Positions 34,665 through 44,700 of a stretch of 64,000 nucleotides of DNA are shown piece after piece. The translations under genes and the position numbers were made by a program. Within the stretch, counting starts at the first letter, position 1, and each line of letters begins with the position of its first letter. The notes beneath the pieces are model-generated. The model was given only the letters and a program-made list of their open reading frames with translations, had not been told where the DNA came from and made no database searches. Origin of the DNA: Megalobrama amblycephala (taxonomy: Eukaryota > Chordata > Actinopteri > Cypriniformes > Xenocyprididae); NCBI RefSeq assembly GCF_018812025.1, contig NC_063049.1, positions 6,137,013 to 6,201,012 of the forward strand. The letters run 5' to 3'.

Positions 34665-34811
34665 AAAACTCCCTAAGACTTCCTAGCTCAACCATACAGA
34701 TAGCAAAATTCTCTGTTTTTAATGTTATTTCTATTCCTTATGTAAAGCACTTTGAATTACCATTGTGTATGAAATGTACTATACAAATAAAATTGCCTTG
34801 CCTTGCCTTGC
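33751..34811 (+). mobile_element. 5'-truncated L2-type LINE, C-terminal ORF2 plus 3' UTR
   Basis: Codes from about 33757 to 34139 for the end of ORF2: NAAARILSRTRKHEHITP, LHWLPVAFRIDFKVLLLVYK, SLNGLGPQYI, then PRVHSKQGESAFSCY and FKSRLKTHLF before the stop. This is the domain after the RT palm in L2 elements, also seen in the 53-61 kb copy. The 3' UTR follows, with three loosely repeated ~57-64 bp segments (34384-34545), a CAA microsatellite, an AAGCACTTTGAATTACCA tail and (TTGCC)n. GTTTT at both junctions suggests a short target duplication. RT and endonuclease are absent. Confidence 0.8.
34631..34664. repeat. (CAA)n microsatellite
   Basis: About eleven CAA units inside the LINE 3' UTR. Confidence 0.95.
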
Positions 34812-34861
34812 GTTTTATTCACAATTTGTACAGTGTCCCAACTTTTTTGGAATCGGATTTG

Positions 34862-35552
34862 TGTATATATATATATATATATATATATACTGTAACTATA
34901 TAACAAATTTAGTTACATTAATATAACTATATTAATTATATAACATGCATCTATAACCTCTTAAGCAAACTAACCCTGAAACATAACCTGCTCTGGGGCA
35001 GGTAATAGAAATGCATAGATAGAAATGCAATTTATATTTTTTTCAATTCCTCCTGGTGGCTCTGTTTTGTTTATTTGTTTACATACATTTACATCTGAAT
35101 AATGAAACCATTTTGGAATCAATAGTGGTATGAAACAGTGACAATCTTGTTAGATGTATCAGTTTTGTATTTCGGGTTTGAAGTTGAGAATATTAAATTT
35201 ATTTTTTTATTAAATTTTGATTAAACTGTCCTACTGTTAACTGGTGCAGTATTTTATATGTTACATGTATTTCATTTAAGATTTGTACTGTATTTCTTCA
35301 AAACTGAATGATTACATTTTCTGTTTTGTACAGAAGTTGTAGTTTGTCTTCCAAAAAAACTGTTAATTTAGAATCTTGAGCATGCTTTAACACTTTACTG
35401 AAGTTTTTATTTATTTATTTATTTATTATTATTATTTTTTTTTTATGGTAGTCTGTAAAATAATGGTGTTTCTCTGTAGAATTCTTAGTATTGTCACTTT
35501 ATTGAAGGTGTTTGATCATAATAATCTATGAAAAATCTGTTAAATAACAGCT
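34862..35552. other. TA tract then A/T-rich DNA, no gene seen
   Basis: (TA)n at 34863-34889 and a TTTA/TTA tract at 35408-35440. Nothing else is supported. Confidence 0.4.
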
Positions 35553-35825
35553 TTACACTGTAAACAATAAAAAAATAAAAAAATAAACGGTCAAATGACG
35601 GCTGCCAAACAAAAGTAAAATTAAAGTAAAATATCTTAATTTAAACAAGGAAAAATCTGTAAAATAACATTGTTTTTCACTAAAACTTGTAATGAATTTC
35701 TGTAAAATTATTGTGTCTGCACTTTATTTTAATTAAGATATTTACTTTAATTTTACGTTTTTTGTTTGGCAGTCGTAGCTGCCAGTCATTTATAATTTTT
35801 TACGAGTTTTTTTTACAGTGTATAA
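35553..35825. repeat. foldback element with CACTGTAAA ends
   Basis: The left side (CACTGTAAAC, then GGCTGCCAAACAAAAGTAAA and ATATCTTAATTTAA) is mirrored on the right (TTAATTAAGATATTTACTTT, GTTTGGCAGTCG, TTTTTACAGTG). The arms are about 85-95 bp with gaps in A/T runs. It lies 330 bp downstream of the EWI signal-peptide exon in gene sense. Confidence 0.7.
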
Positions 35826-36150
35826 TCTTATTTTATGGCTGCGTTCTTCTCATGACTGAGCCATGTATAACGAGGAAGTAATTGTTAGAATATAATAAAC
35901 TGATAAGGAAAAAAAAACTTCTGTTCTTACTGCACAGTGGAATTTGATAAAATTTAAGGACAATCTAAAACACAACAAGCTCATTTTAAATCACACAATA
36001 CTAATCTACCACAAAATGAATGTGTTTATAATAGGACAGAAAACTATATATTTTACTAATTAAATACAAATTACTTTTAATCACAGATTAAACCAAACCT
36101 CTATTTTTAAATTTAATGGTAACAGGAGTTTCTTAAACAAGTCAACTTAC

Positions 36151-36202
36151 CAAGCGCAATAACCAAAATCACAGAATGAAAAAGTCCCATTATTCCATCC
36201 AT
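36151..36202 (-). CDS. EWI-family immunoglobulin gene, exon 1: start codon and signal peptide
   Basis: The minus-strand ATG at 36202 gives 17 codons plus one base before the donor CTTG/GTAAGTTGAC. The peptide MDGIMGLFHSVILVIAL is a short N-terminus followed by a hydrophobic core, as in a secretory signal. The leftover G joins the TG at the start of the exon at 1449 to make a valine codon, and the hydrophobic core continues (VVV) before ES-RVVKVP, which resembles the mature N-terminus of EWI proteins. The alternative ATG four codons further in would keep the core. A one-exon signal peptide followed by one exon per Ig domain is usual for this family. Distance to exon 2 is the main uncertainty. 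Confidence 0.6.
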
Positions 36203-36420
36203 TTTAAGAAAGTGCATGAAATCCTCCCGTGAGTGCGGCAAACAACACTCTCCTAACACTAAAGTTGAACAAAATTTTTAGTCATTTAGTGTTTGTGGTA
36301 GAAGAGATGGTTTCCGGGAGAGAGAGAAAATCGCTTATGAATGCTACTGTGGCCGTGTGCGGCCGTGCGTTTTACTTTCTCTTTCAAATTAGCAGCAATT
36401 GCTTGAATGTTGGGTTATTA
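36203..36420 (-). promoter_or_regulatory. probable 5' UTR and upstream region of the EWI-family gene
   Basis: Just upstream of the signal-peptide ATG. It has a few CpG-bearing patches (ACGGCCGCACACGG at about 36352-36366, minus strand) within A/T-rich DNA. No TATA box is obvious. The transcription start cannot be fixed. Confidence 0.3.
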
Positions 36421-36769
36421 TTCTTACTGAAAAACACAACAACAAAACAGTACAATGACAAACTTGCTTATATTAAACATAGAACATTTATTAACAGAAT
36501 GAATAAGAATACACCATGCTAGGCCTAATTTATAACAAATAGGCTAACTTACACAAAGTTTATATAAAAACTGAAAATCAAACCATGGAAACTGTGGAAC
36601 CAAATAAATATAAAGTATATCAGTAAAATTCTTTAGTCAAGAGCAGTGATTAATTCTCTTACCTTTGTTCTTTGATTAACATTAATCACACTTTAAGATC
36701 TGCCGCTGCTGCACACGAAGCAGATCTGACATCAGGGTTTTTCCTGGGTCAAAAATGGTCTTCGGTGGT

Positions 36770-37000
36770 GGCTGACAGACATGCAGTGCGTTCCAAATGG
36801 GATATATCTCCCTCCGAAGGGCACTTCGGAGTGAAAACAATCATGGCCACCATATTGAAGGGTCGTTCCAAACCGAAGTGCTCAAAACTGGGCACTTCAA
36901 AGGGCCCTTCGGAATGAAGAATTTCGAAGAGTACAACTGATGGACACTTCGGGCCCCCATGATTCTTTGCATAGGGGTTCTTTGACGTCACAGAATGGGT
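36770..37000. repeat. interspersed repeat with CACTTCGG motifs
   Basis: CACTTCGG and CCGAAG/CTTCAAAGGGCCC motifs recur and partly invert across 36815-36960, with the edge-like GTTCCAAATGGG at 36790 and GGACACTTCGGGCCC at 36943. It looks like a small DNA-transposon derivative; its ends are not certain. Confidence 0.4.
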
Positions 37001-37322
37001 ACAGGAGGCTCAGAGTTCGATTTTACCTGTAAATGTATGTATAGTATTTTCTATACTTCTGCAATATTTATACGAGATTTGGTACATTATTATGGTCAAA
37101 ATGACATTGTACTTCAACAAAAATACTTTACAGCTTCCTTTATCAGTCCATTCAAATGTTTCAGATACATACACATATACAATATGGTACGATAAACCAA
37201 AAATAAATAAATAAACTAAACTAAAGGCGCAGCTTACATAATCTACTTCTCCTTGATTGTCTCCTTGAAATAACGCAGAAGTGTGTTCCAAAAAAGAGTT
37301 TTTTTACCCCTACACCCTTCAA

Positions 37323-37762
37323 GGGTTAGTTCACCCAAAAATAAAAATTTTATCATTTATTACTCACTCTCATGCCATTCCACACCCATAAGACCTTTGT
37401 TAATCTTCAGAACACAAATTTAGATATTTTTGTTGAAATCCGATGGCTCCGTGAGGCCTGCATAGGGAGCAATGACATTTCCTCTCTCAGGATCCATTAA
37501 TGTACTAAAAACATGTTTAAATCAGTTCATGTGAGTACAGTGGTTCAATATTAATATTATAAAGCGACGAGAATATTTTTGGTGCGCCAAAAAAAACCCA
37601 AAATAACGACTTATATAGTGATGGCCGATTTCAAAACACTGCTTCAGGAAGCATCAGAGCATAATGAATCAGTGTGTCGAATCTGCTGTTTGGAGCGCCA
37701 AAGTCACATGATTTCATCAGTTTGGCTGTTTGACATGATCTGAATCATGATTCGATACACCC
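37323..37762 (+). repeat. GGGTTAGTTCACCC cyprinid repeat, copy 3
   Basis: Opposite orientation to copy 1 and well matched: GGGTTAGTTCACCCAAAAAT, TTTGTTAATCTTCAGAACAC, CGATGGCTCCGTGAGGCCTG, then GGTGCGCCAAAAAA and ACTGCTTCAGGAAGC. Confidence 0.75.
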
Positions 37763-37764
37763 CA

Positions 37765-38030
37765 CATAGCAAAACCCACTTTCACTTGGCCCAAATACAG
37801 CACTGAATTGCGGTACATGACTGGACCAGGTCTGGTTGCCAGACCTATGGTCACATATGGCCCATGTCATAGCCATATCTCAGCCAAAAGTATGACTATA
37901 GCTGGCCCTATTCTGGTACTATTCAGGACCAAACATTTGGTTCCACATGTCAGCCTCAACAAAACCTTAATCTAGCCACTTTATACACACCCTTGGCCCA
38001 AATGAAAAATGCCTGAACAACAACAGTATT
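37765..38030. repeat. GGCCC/TGGCCA-rich repeat zone
   Basis: Short motifs TTGGCCCAAAT, ATGGCCCATGTC, CTGGCCCTATTC and CCTTGGCCCAAATG recur. The style recalls the subterminal repeat zone at 1610-2500. It adjoins the 3' end of the DUF4806-like exon and may be one end of a transposon carrying it. Confidence 0.4.
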
Positions 38031-38208
38031 CTGAAAAAATATTTATTGTTTCACATTTAAACAAAAAAACAACAAAAAAAACAAACAAAAAACAATGCTT
38101 GAATGTCAATGCCATGTTTCACACAGCTCTTGAACATCTATGTTTCAGTTCATGAACAAGTGGCACAGTGCACACAACTCTTGAACATCCAAACAAGTCG
38201 CATGTCCG

Positions 38209-38360
38209 TTAACCTGTTGTACTCTCCTGACGCTCTTTTCTCTTCATCCTCACTCTTCTGCCACCATCCCTATCCGGGGCCAGATATAGCCATCTTTTGA
38301 TTGTGGAGTCAATGTCCTTTTCTGTGGCCGCAGACGTCAGACAGTTACGCCTCACAGCCG
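38209..38360 (-). CDS. DUF4806-type protein, C-terminal exon
   Basis: On the minus strand, after the acceptor ATGTTTCAG, 152 nt run in phase 2 to a TAA at 38209-38211. The peptide AVRRNCLTSAATEKDIDSTI, KRWLYLAPDRDGGR, then a basic tail, has the sequence style of the C-terminus of fish DUF4806 proteins (an A-V-R-R-N block followed by an acidic helix and KxWL). The function of DUF4806 is unknown; such genes are multicopy in fish and often sit in repeat-rich DNA. A middle exon joining this to 40109-40308 was not found; a 1146-bp transposon lies between them. Confidence 0.6.
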
Positions 38361-38394
38361 CTGAAACATACATGTAAACATGGTTTGAAATTAG

Positions 38395-39540
38395 GGTAAC
38401 ACTTTACTTGAAGGGGTGTGCATAAGACTGACATGACACCTTCATAATCATGACATGACACGTGTCATGAATATGAAGGAGGTTTTATGAATGTTTATAA
38501 CAACTGTCATTAAGTGTCATTCGCTCAACTATGTCATTTTTAATGCAAAGATGACATTGTTTGAAATGTCCGAGTTATGACAACTTGACATAAACCAACA
38601 CATCATAACCTGTCAGTGTCTTTGTCATGACAACTTGACATCATTTAGCTTTATGGGTTAACATTACATTAAACTGTCATGTCGTTGGTTTTGACATGAG
38701 GCCATTATAATAGTGTCATGAATTTGTATCTTGAGCTCAAGTACAGTGGTACAAATTGAACTTGTCATTAAAATGTCATTAAGTGACAATACTCTGACAA
38801 ATAATTTTATAACAGCGTCATGACTATTTTTCATTTCATGTTTTTTTGTTTTTTTTAAGTTTCCTCCAACAGAAGGTCAGATAATAGACAATTTCAAATT
38901 TCGTAAAAAAGATGACACTGTTATAAAATAATGGTAACACTTTATTTTAGGGTCTTTTAACTAGTTGCTTATTACTATTAGCATTCATATGGCTAAAATA
39001 TTGGCTATTTATTAGTACTTATAAAGCACATATTAATGCCTTATTCTGCATGATCTTATTCTACATTCTTAATCCTACCCAATACCTAAATCTAACAATT
39101 AACTATAATAAGCAGTAAATTAAGAGTTTATTGAGGGAAAAGTCATAGTTAATCATTTATATATGTGTTCCCTATACTGAAATGTTACCAAAATAATGTA
39201 ATGTATTGTTAACCCATAAAGCTAATTAGTTTTTTTTAAGTTTGATAATTAATCTGCTATGTCATGTTTATGACAGGTTATGATGTTTTGCTAATGTCAA
39301 GTTGTCATGACAAAGACACTGACAGGTTATGATGTGTTGGTTTATGTCAAGTTGTCGTAACAAAGACATCTCAAACAATGTCATCTTTGCATTAAAAATG
39401 ACATAATTGAGCGAATGACACTTAATGACAGTTGTCATAAACATTCATAAAACCTCCTTCATATTCATGACACGTGTCATGTCAAGATTATGAAGGTGTC
39501 ATGTCAGTCTTATGCACACCCCTTCAAGTGAAGTGTTACC
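38395..39540. mobile_element. GGTAACACTT composite element, 1146 bp, full length
   Basis: The ends are long inverted repeats (about 150-240 bp) starting GGTAACACTTTACTTGAAGG. The duplication GAAATTAG is perfect (38387-38394, 39541-39548). The body is built of TGACATGACA-type direct and inverted motifs. Non-coding, so it must have moved with a borrowed enzyme; the 8-bp duplication fits hAT-like machinery. It sits in the intron of the DUF4806-like gene. Confidence 0.85.
38933..39189. mobile_element. 257-bp GGTAACACTT element nested in the composite
   Basis: Bordered by AAAATAAT on both sides (38925-38932, 39190-39197), the same duplication as in the 12303-12559 copy. The right end here reads ACTGAAATGTTACC. 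Confidence 0.85.
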
Positions 39541-39548
39541 GAAATTAG

Positions 39549-40108
39549 CTTCTGTATCAAAAGTTAATGTGGCTATTGAATTTTAAAGGACAAATACATT
39601 AAAACTGAACCCAGAACCTATTTACAGACATTCAGTAACATCTACACATAGAGACTGTAAATTGATGCAGTTTAGTAATGAGCTGGCACCATCCTCTTAC
39701 CAGGTTCCAATATGGCTCCAGGAGAAAACTAGTCTAAGCAGTTGCTTTCCACAGAGCCATGTGCATTTCATTTCAATAAGTACAGATATACAACAGCAGT
39801 TTTTTTTTTTTTTTAAATCTTGGCCTTAGTGCAATGATATGTCTGTTAGAAAAGATGAGCATTTTGATGTAATTTTGTCTGTATGTTCATCAAAGCACAA
39901 AAAGAAGCAGAAGAGAACTCAATTCAGTATTTGCATCTGAGATGTGGCTGTCTGTGCATGAGCACTTTGTATGTGTGCGCACATAAAAGTGGCTTTACTG
40001 TCCCTACATTTAACAGGGTAAGTGCCACCATAAATAGAGTGCAAGTCTGTGGAAAACACTGAAGCTAGTCACCTCAGTTTTAGGAAATGTGATGATTTGC
40101 CAACATAC
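39549..40108. other. DUF4806-like intron, no exon recognised
   Basis: A donor-like ACCTG/GTAAGAGG (minus strand, about 39693-39705) could end a middle exon, but the frames upstream of it do not give a clear DUF4806 match. A T run is at 39801-39814. Confidence 0.3.
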
Positions 40109-40308
40109 CAACTGTTTCTGGAAGTCAGGATTACTATGCAGTTGTTCCTCCATTTCCTGAAGAGAACTGTCATCTTTAAGTGGCAACAAATTTCGATCCA
40201 GGACTGTCTCTGACTCATCAGCCGATTTCATACTCTGCAGGGTCTTGAAGATGATTCGCAGTTGGTCCATCATCATTTCCTGTTTTGTTAATATATTATG
40301 CAGGAGGG
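40109..40308 (-). CDS. DUF4806-type protein, internal exon
   Basis: On the minus strand the exon starts after the acceptor TTTTCTTCCTAG and ends at CAGTTG/GTATGTTGG. It encodes LLHNILTKQEMMMDQLRII, FKTLQSMKSADE, then NLLPLKDDSSLQEMEEQLHS and NPDFQKQL. The order of a heptad-like helix, then LPLxD, then EEQLxxxPxxxxQL is characteristic of the segment ahead of DUF4806 in fish proteins. The remaining N-terminal exons would be at higher coordinates and were not found. Confidence 0.6.
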
Positions 40309-40534
40309 CTAGGAAGAAAACAAGAAAGACAAATATTAGTTTTCAGTCACTTTAATTAGGTAAACACTGACCATTTGCTGGTGTTGTTACTATTCCTTAC
40401 TAAAACTGTATTCCAATGCAAGTCAAATTTGCCCCCCCCATGAATTAAGATAATCAAACAATTAAAAGTCTATCTGCTTCTAATTTAAAAAGCTTGCTTC
40501 CTTCTAACACTAACAATATTATATGTAGGTAGTG
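40309..40534. other. no gene seen
   Basis: A/T-rich intronic or intergenic DNA with a C8 run at about 40432. Confidence 0.3.
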
Positions 40535-40614
<80 letters not shown>

Positions 40615-40626
40615 CACACATACATA
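40535..40626. repeat. (TA)n/(CA)n microsatellite, left of the Tc1-like element
   Basis: TA units to about 40608, then ACACATACACACATACATA. The matching tract at 42179-42238 shows that the transposon split one microsatellite. Confidence 0.95.
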
Positions 40627-42176
40627 CAGGTGCTGGTCATATAATTAGAATATCATCAAAAAGTTGATTTATTTCACTAATTCCATTCAAAAAGTGAAAC
40701 TTGTATGTTATATTAATTCATTACACACAGACTGATATATTTCAATTGTTTATTTCTTTTAATTTTGATGATTATAACTGACAACTAAGGAAAATCCCAA
40801 ATTCAGTATCTCAGAAAATTAGAATATTACTTAAGACCAATACAAAGAAAGGATTTTTAGAAATCTTGGCCAACTGAAAAGTATGAACATGAAAAGTATG
40901 AGCATGTACAGCACTCAATACTTAGTTGGGGCTCCTTTTGCCTGAATTACTGCAGCAATGCAGCGTGGCATGGAGTCGATCAGTCTGTGGCACTGCTCAG
41001 GTGTTATGAGAGCCCAGGTTGCTCTGATAGTGGCCTTCAGCTCTTCTGCATTGTTAGGTCTGGCATATCGCATCTTCCTCTCCACAATACCCCATAGATT
41101 TTCTATGGGGTTAAGGTCTGGCGAGTTTGCTGTCCAATTAAGAACAGGGATACCATGGTCCTTAAACCAGGTACTGGTAGCTTTGGCACTGTGTGCAGGT
41201 GCCAAGTCCTGTTGGAAAATAAAATCTTTATCTCCATAAAGTTGGTCAGCAGCAGGAAGCATGAAGTGCTCTAAAACTTCCTGGTATACGGCTGCGTTGA
41301 CCTTGGACCTCAGAAAACACAGTGGACCAACACCAGCAGACGACATGGCAACCCAAACCATCAGTGACTGTGTAAACTTTACACTGGACCTCAAGCAACG
41401 TGGATTGTGTGCCTCTCATCTCTTCCTCCAGACTCTGGGACCCTGATTTCCAAAGGAAATGCAAAATTTACTTTCATCAGAGAACATAACTTTAGACCAC
41501 TCAGCAGCAGTCCAGTCCTTTTTGTCTTTAGCCCAGGCGAGACGCTTCTGACGTTGTCTGTTGTTCAAGAGTGGCTTGACACAAGGAATACAACAGCTGA
41601 AACCCATGTCTTGCATAGGTCTGTGCGTAGTGGTTCTTGAAGCACTGACTCCAGCTGCAGTCCACTCTTTGTGAATCTCCCCCACATTTTTGAATGGGTT
41701 TTGTTTCACAATCCTCTCCAGGATGCAGTTATCCCTATTGCTTGTACACTTTTTTCTACCACACCTTTTCCTTCCCTTCGCCTCTCTATTAATGTGCTTG
41801 GACACAGAGCTCTGTGAACAGCCAGCCTCTTTTGCAATGACCTTTTGTGTCTTGCCCTCCTCGTGCAAGGTGTCAATGGTCGTCTTTTGGACAACTGTTA
41901 AGTCGTGATTGTGTAGCCTACAGAACTAGACTGAGAGACCATTTAAAGGCCTTTGCAGGTGTTTTGAGTTAATTAGCTGATTAGAGCGTGGCACCATACT
42001 GAATTTGGGATTTTCCTTAGTTGTCAGTTATAATCATCAAAATTAAAAGAAATAAACATTTGAAATATATCAGTCTGTGTGTAATGAATGAATATAATAT
42101 ACAAGTTTCACTTTTTGAATGGAATTAGTGAAATAAATCAACTTTTTGATGATATTCTAATTATATGACCAGCACC

Positions 42177-42178
<2 letters not shown>
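40627..42178 (-). mobile_element. Tc1-like transposon, 1.55 kb
   Basis: Inverted ends CAGGTGCTGGTCATATAATT and the reverse complement; similarity continues about 200 bp inwards (CAAAAAGTTGATTTATTTCA). TA stands at the left junction; at the right it reads TG, probably a change in the flanking simple repeat. The length and the single transposase gene are typical of Tc1/mariner. Confidence 0.9.
40915..41868 (-). pseudogene. Tc1-like transposase, one internal stop
   Basis: The frame runs unshifted for 317 codons from about 41868; upstream in-frame sequence (KTTIDTLHEEGK) suggests a few more codons at the N-terminus. A paired helix-turn-helix region (VIAKEAGCSQSSVSKHINRE) precedes GRKK. The DD34E catalytic triad is intact: Asp in MFSDESKF, Asp in IFQQDLAPAH and Glu in SPDLNPIENLW. 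One TGA at 41413-41415 interrupts it after GPRVWRKR. Known function: cut-and-paste at TA sites. With the stop it should be inactive unless read through. Confidence 0.9.

Positions 42179-42238
<60 letters not shown>
42179..42238. repeat. (TG)/(TA)n microsatellite, right of the Tc1-like element
   Basis: TGTGTG followed by about 50 bp of TA, the other half of the tract at 40535-40626. Confidence 0.95.
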
Positions 42239-42241
<3 letters not shown>

Positions 42242-42692
42242 ACGGTTCATGGATTCATTTACTCGCCCTCGTGTGTTTGTTGTGTGTGTATGTGTGTGAG
42301 TGAATGATTGTGTGGTTGATTATGGTCTGAATGATTATGGTCTGATTTTGATCTGTTGCCAGCCATGTCTTGTTAGTGCGTGTTATTTAATGTGTGTGTC
42401 TACATGTCGTCTTTGTCAGTTTGTTGCAGGCTGTCCCGGTGTCATGCTCTCTGTTGTCTCTCCCTGGTTCTCAGATCTCTGGACTGTTGTCGTGTGCCAT
42501 GCTTTCTGGGCTGGATTATCCTTGGTCTCTGATACCCGTTGCAGCCCTGCTCCACCCAGCTCGTCACCACTCTGCATGCCTCAGTCTCTGCATCGTCTTT
42601 TTATTTGGAGTGAAGTTATTGTACAGCGTATTCTGTCAATAAATATTGTTTTACTTGCACTTGGATCCTCTGTCTGTGTTCATTTCCTGACA
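42239..42692 (+). mobile_element. probable Gypsy-type 5' LTR
   Basis: Ends CATTTCCTGACA, directly followed by GAACGAACTGACCAACATGG, the usual join of LTR, primer site and gag start in a common fish Gypsy group. A polyadenylation signal GTCAATAAATATT lies at 42646. The left limit is hidden by the microsatellite. Confidence 0.6.
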
Positions 42693-42708
42693 GAACGAAC
42701 TGACCAAC

Positions 42709-42900
42709 ATGGATCCAGCAAGGTCGACGGATCTTCAGGAATATTTGAGCAAGAGCGCTCAACGGATGGATCATCAGGAAGAGCAAGTGATGGCCACTGC
42801 TCGTGCCATTCAGGCGTTGGTGGCGCAGGTGGTTGAGCTTTCTACCCAGGTTCAGGGGATGAGGCGGGTGTTCGACCGTTCGGTGGCGCTAAACAACTAA
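42709..42900 (+). pseudogene. Gypsy gag, N-terminal fragment
   Basis: The ATG at 42709 follows the LTR join. MDPARSTDLQEYLSKSAQRM, then a helical Gln/Glu/Ala-rich stretch to VFDRSVALNN, then a stop. Only 63 codons remain of a gag of some hundreds. At 42901 the sequence changes to a gag fragment of opposite orientation. Confidence 0.6.
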
Positions 42901-42903
42901 ACT

Positions 42904-43372
42904 CTAGGCAGGCTCGGTGGGCCGTCTAGACCTCCTCTTAGACTGCTTGGGCTTGGGGTCAAACAAGGCCATAGGGGAATGCCCACTGGAGCGATAGGTG
43001 GAGGAAACCGGCGGCTGGTGAACTGGCCAGGCCGCCTGTATTTCTGAGAGGGCCGGACGAGGAGAATACGATTTCACATGAACCTCTTCAATTTCGAACT
43101 CGGCACCATTGAGGAAGAGAATCAGATTAATTGACTCAACTAGAGAAAAAAGGCAATCAGGTTCAATATAGTGAATCGACTCCTCGTCCAAACTTCCCAG
43201 AAAACAGGAGTTAAGAATGGCATCTGGCCAGCTCACCTTGTAAGATAGCTCGGCGAATTCCTCCACGTACTTCTCCAGCGGGCGGCCGTCCTGTTTGCAA
43301 GCCCAGAGACGATCCTCCACTGTGAGCTTGCGTCTTCTTGAGGGCACAGGGACAAGGAAGATACCCATATTG
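42904..43372 (-). pseudogene. Gypsy gag capsid fragment, opposite orientation
   Basis: The minus-strand frame has TVEDRLWACKQDGRPLEKYV, EEFAELSYKVSWPDAILNSC, FLGSLDEESIHY and INLILFLNGAEFEIEEV, in the style of fish Gypsy capsid. The frame starts right after a leader and an LTR on the same strand, so the normal gag N-terminus is missing. It abuts the plus-strand gag fragment tail to tail. Confidence 0.6.
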
Positions 43373-43405
43373 TTTGTGGATGTCCAACGGTGTGGTCTGA
43401 TCTTC

Positions 43406-43700
43406 TGTTACGGTGCTGGTGTGGTAGAGATGAGGCAATACACGGTCATCCACAAAGTAGGGTATTTCATATAACTCAGGAGAGAAACACAACCTTACAC
43501 ACATAAACTAACAATAGCAAACAGTAGATCAGACAAGGAGTGAAGGGAGTGAGTCCATTATAAAGGGAGTGCTGATGATAAGGAACAGGTGCAGGTAATC
43601 CGTGATCATGGGGAGATGACAAGGGAAGTGAGTGCAGGTGTGGAGACAAGAGGATCATGGGAAATGGAGTCAGGGGAAACGAGGGAACTGTGTCAGTGAG
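43406..43700 (-). mobile_element. probable Gypsy LTR, minus strand
   Basis: On the minus strand it ends CACCAGCACCGTAACA, followed by GAAGATCAGACCACACC. A TATA-like CCCTTTATAATGG lies at 43556-43568. The outer start is not certain. Confidence 0.45.
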
Positions 43701-44100
43701 AAGCAGACCCATTATAAACCCAAATACACTCAAATTTATTACATGAATTGATAAGTGTACTATCAAAGTAGTAATTAAGATGAGAAGAGAAACAGAGGAC
43801 ACAGCGTGTGCAAAAATTTACAGTAGTTTCCTGTAATTGCCCTGCCTGCATTGTTTTCACAATAAAATTCTGAACACAGTATTATATTGTGAAAAATACA
43901 GTTAAATCCTGTGAAGGGATAAAAATGTAATTTAAAAGAGGAACATAGATCTTTTTGTTCTCTAAAAGACTCCCAATAAAACTTAAAAACATATTTAAAT
44001 TGTAAATCTGACAACAATGTCACATTGAAATGCCAATAAGGACTATTTAACTTAACATAATCATTTTACACACAACCAAACATCAGATAAATCTACTGGA
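43701..44100. other. no gene seen
   Basis: A/T-rich. The minus-strand Tx1-like LINE probably fades out in its right part. Confidence 0.3.
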
Positions 44101-44700
44101 ACAAATCGAGCCATTTATGAAGAAACTGAGATGATGTTTGAAAACATCAAATCTATCTAATCGTGCCATTGACAACAAGTTATCATAAGCATGTGTCCAT
44201 GTATATTGTTTAACATTATGATCAAAATTTCTCCATACATCACATAGCTTATTCACTTCTATAACTTGTATCAGTTAATCAGTTATCGGTGTTAAGCTAT
44301 ATGTGGCTCTACATGATTCCATCTATGTTTCTTTCTATACAATCTCTATAAAATCTCCTCCCAAAACAAACCAAAAAAATATCTAGAAAACACATTCTTT
44401 CTGTCTGTGAGGTTGGTGCATATATACAATCAAAAGCAAAAACATGATCTTCAAATTGAGCTTTGATCTTTAAACATCTACCTTTTACAACCTCTTCTAT
44501 TAAAAAAGTGTATTACTAAACAAAACTGCAACTCCTCCACTGAGTGAAGTATTATGACTCAGAAAAAAGAAGGCCGCCCCACTCTTTAGCCCATTCAATA
44601 GCAATTTTTCCATCACTATATGTCTCCTGTAAAAACAAGACTTTTTTTTTATTCTGTTTTATTACTTCATATATCTGTGCTCTCTAGCCCCATTCACATT
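44101..44700 (-). pseudogene. Tx1-like L1 LINE ORF2, endonuclease N-terminus, decayed
   Basis: On the minus strand, IRIVPLNVNGARE begins the apurinic-like endonuclease. Then VLFLQETYSDGK, IEWAKEWGGLLFSES and LSGGVAVLFS follow in order with stops and shifts between them. NVNGARE and LFLQET are the metal-site landmarks of L1/Tx1 endonucleases. RT is absent. Confidence 0.6.

Noticed and set aside
42300..42836. 178-codon plus-strand frame
   Set aside because: It runs through the LTR into gag in a different frame from the recognisable gag start at 42709.
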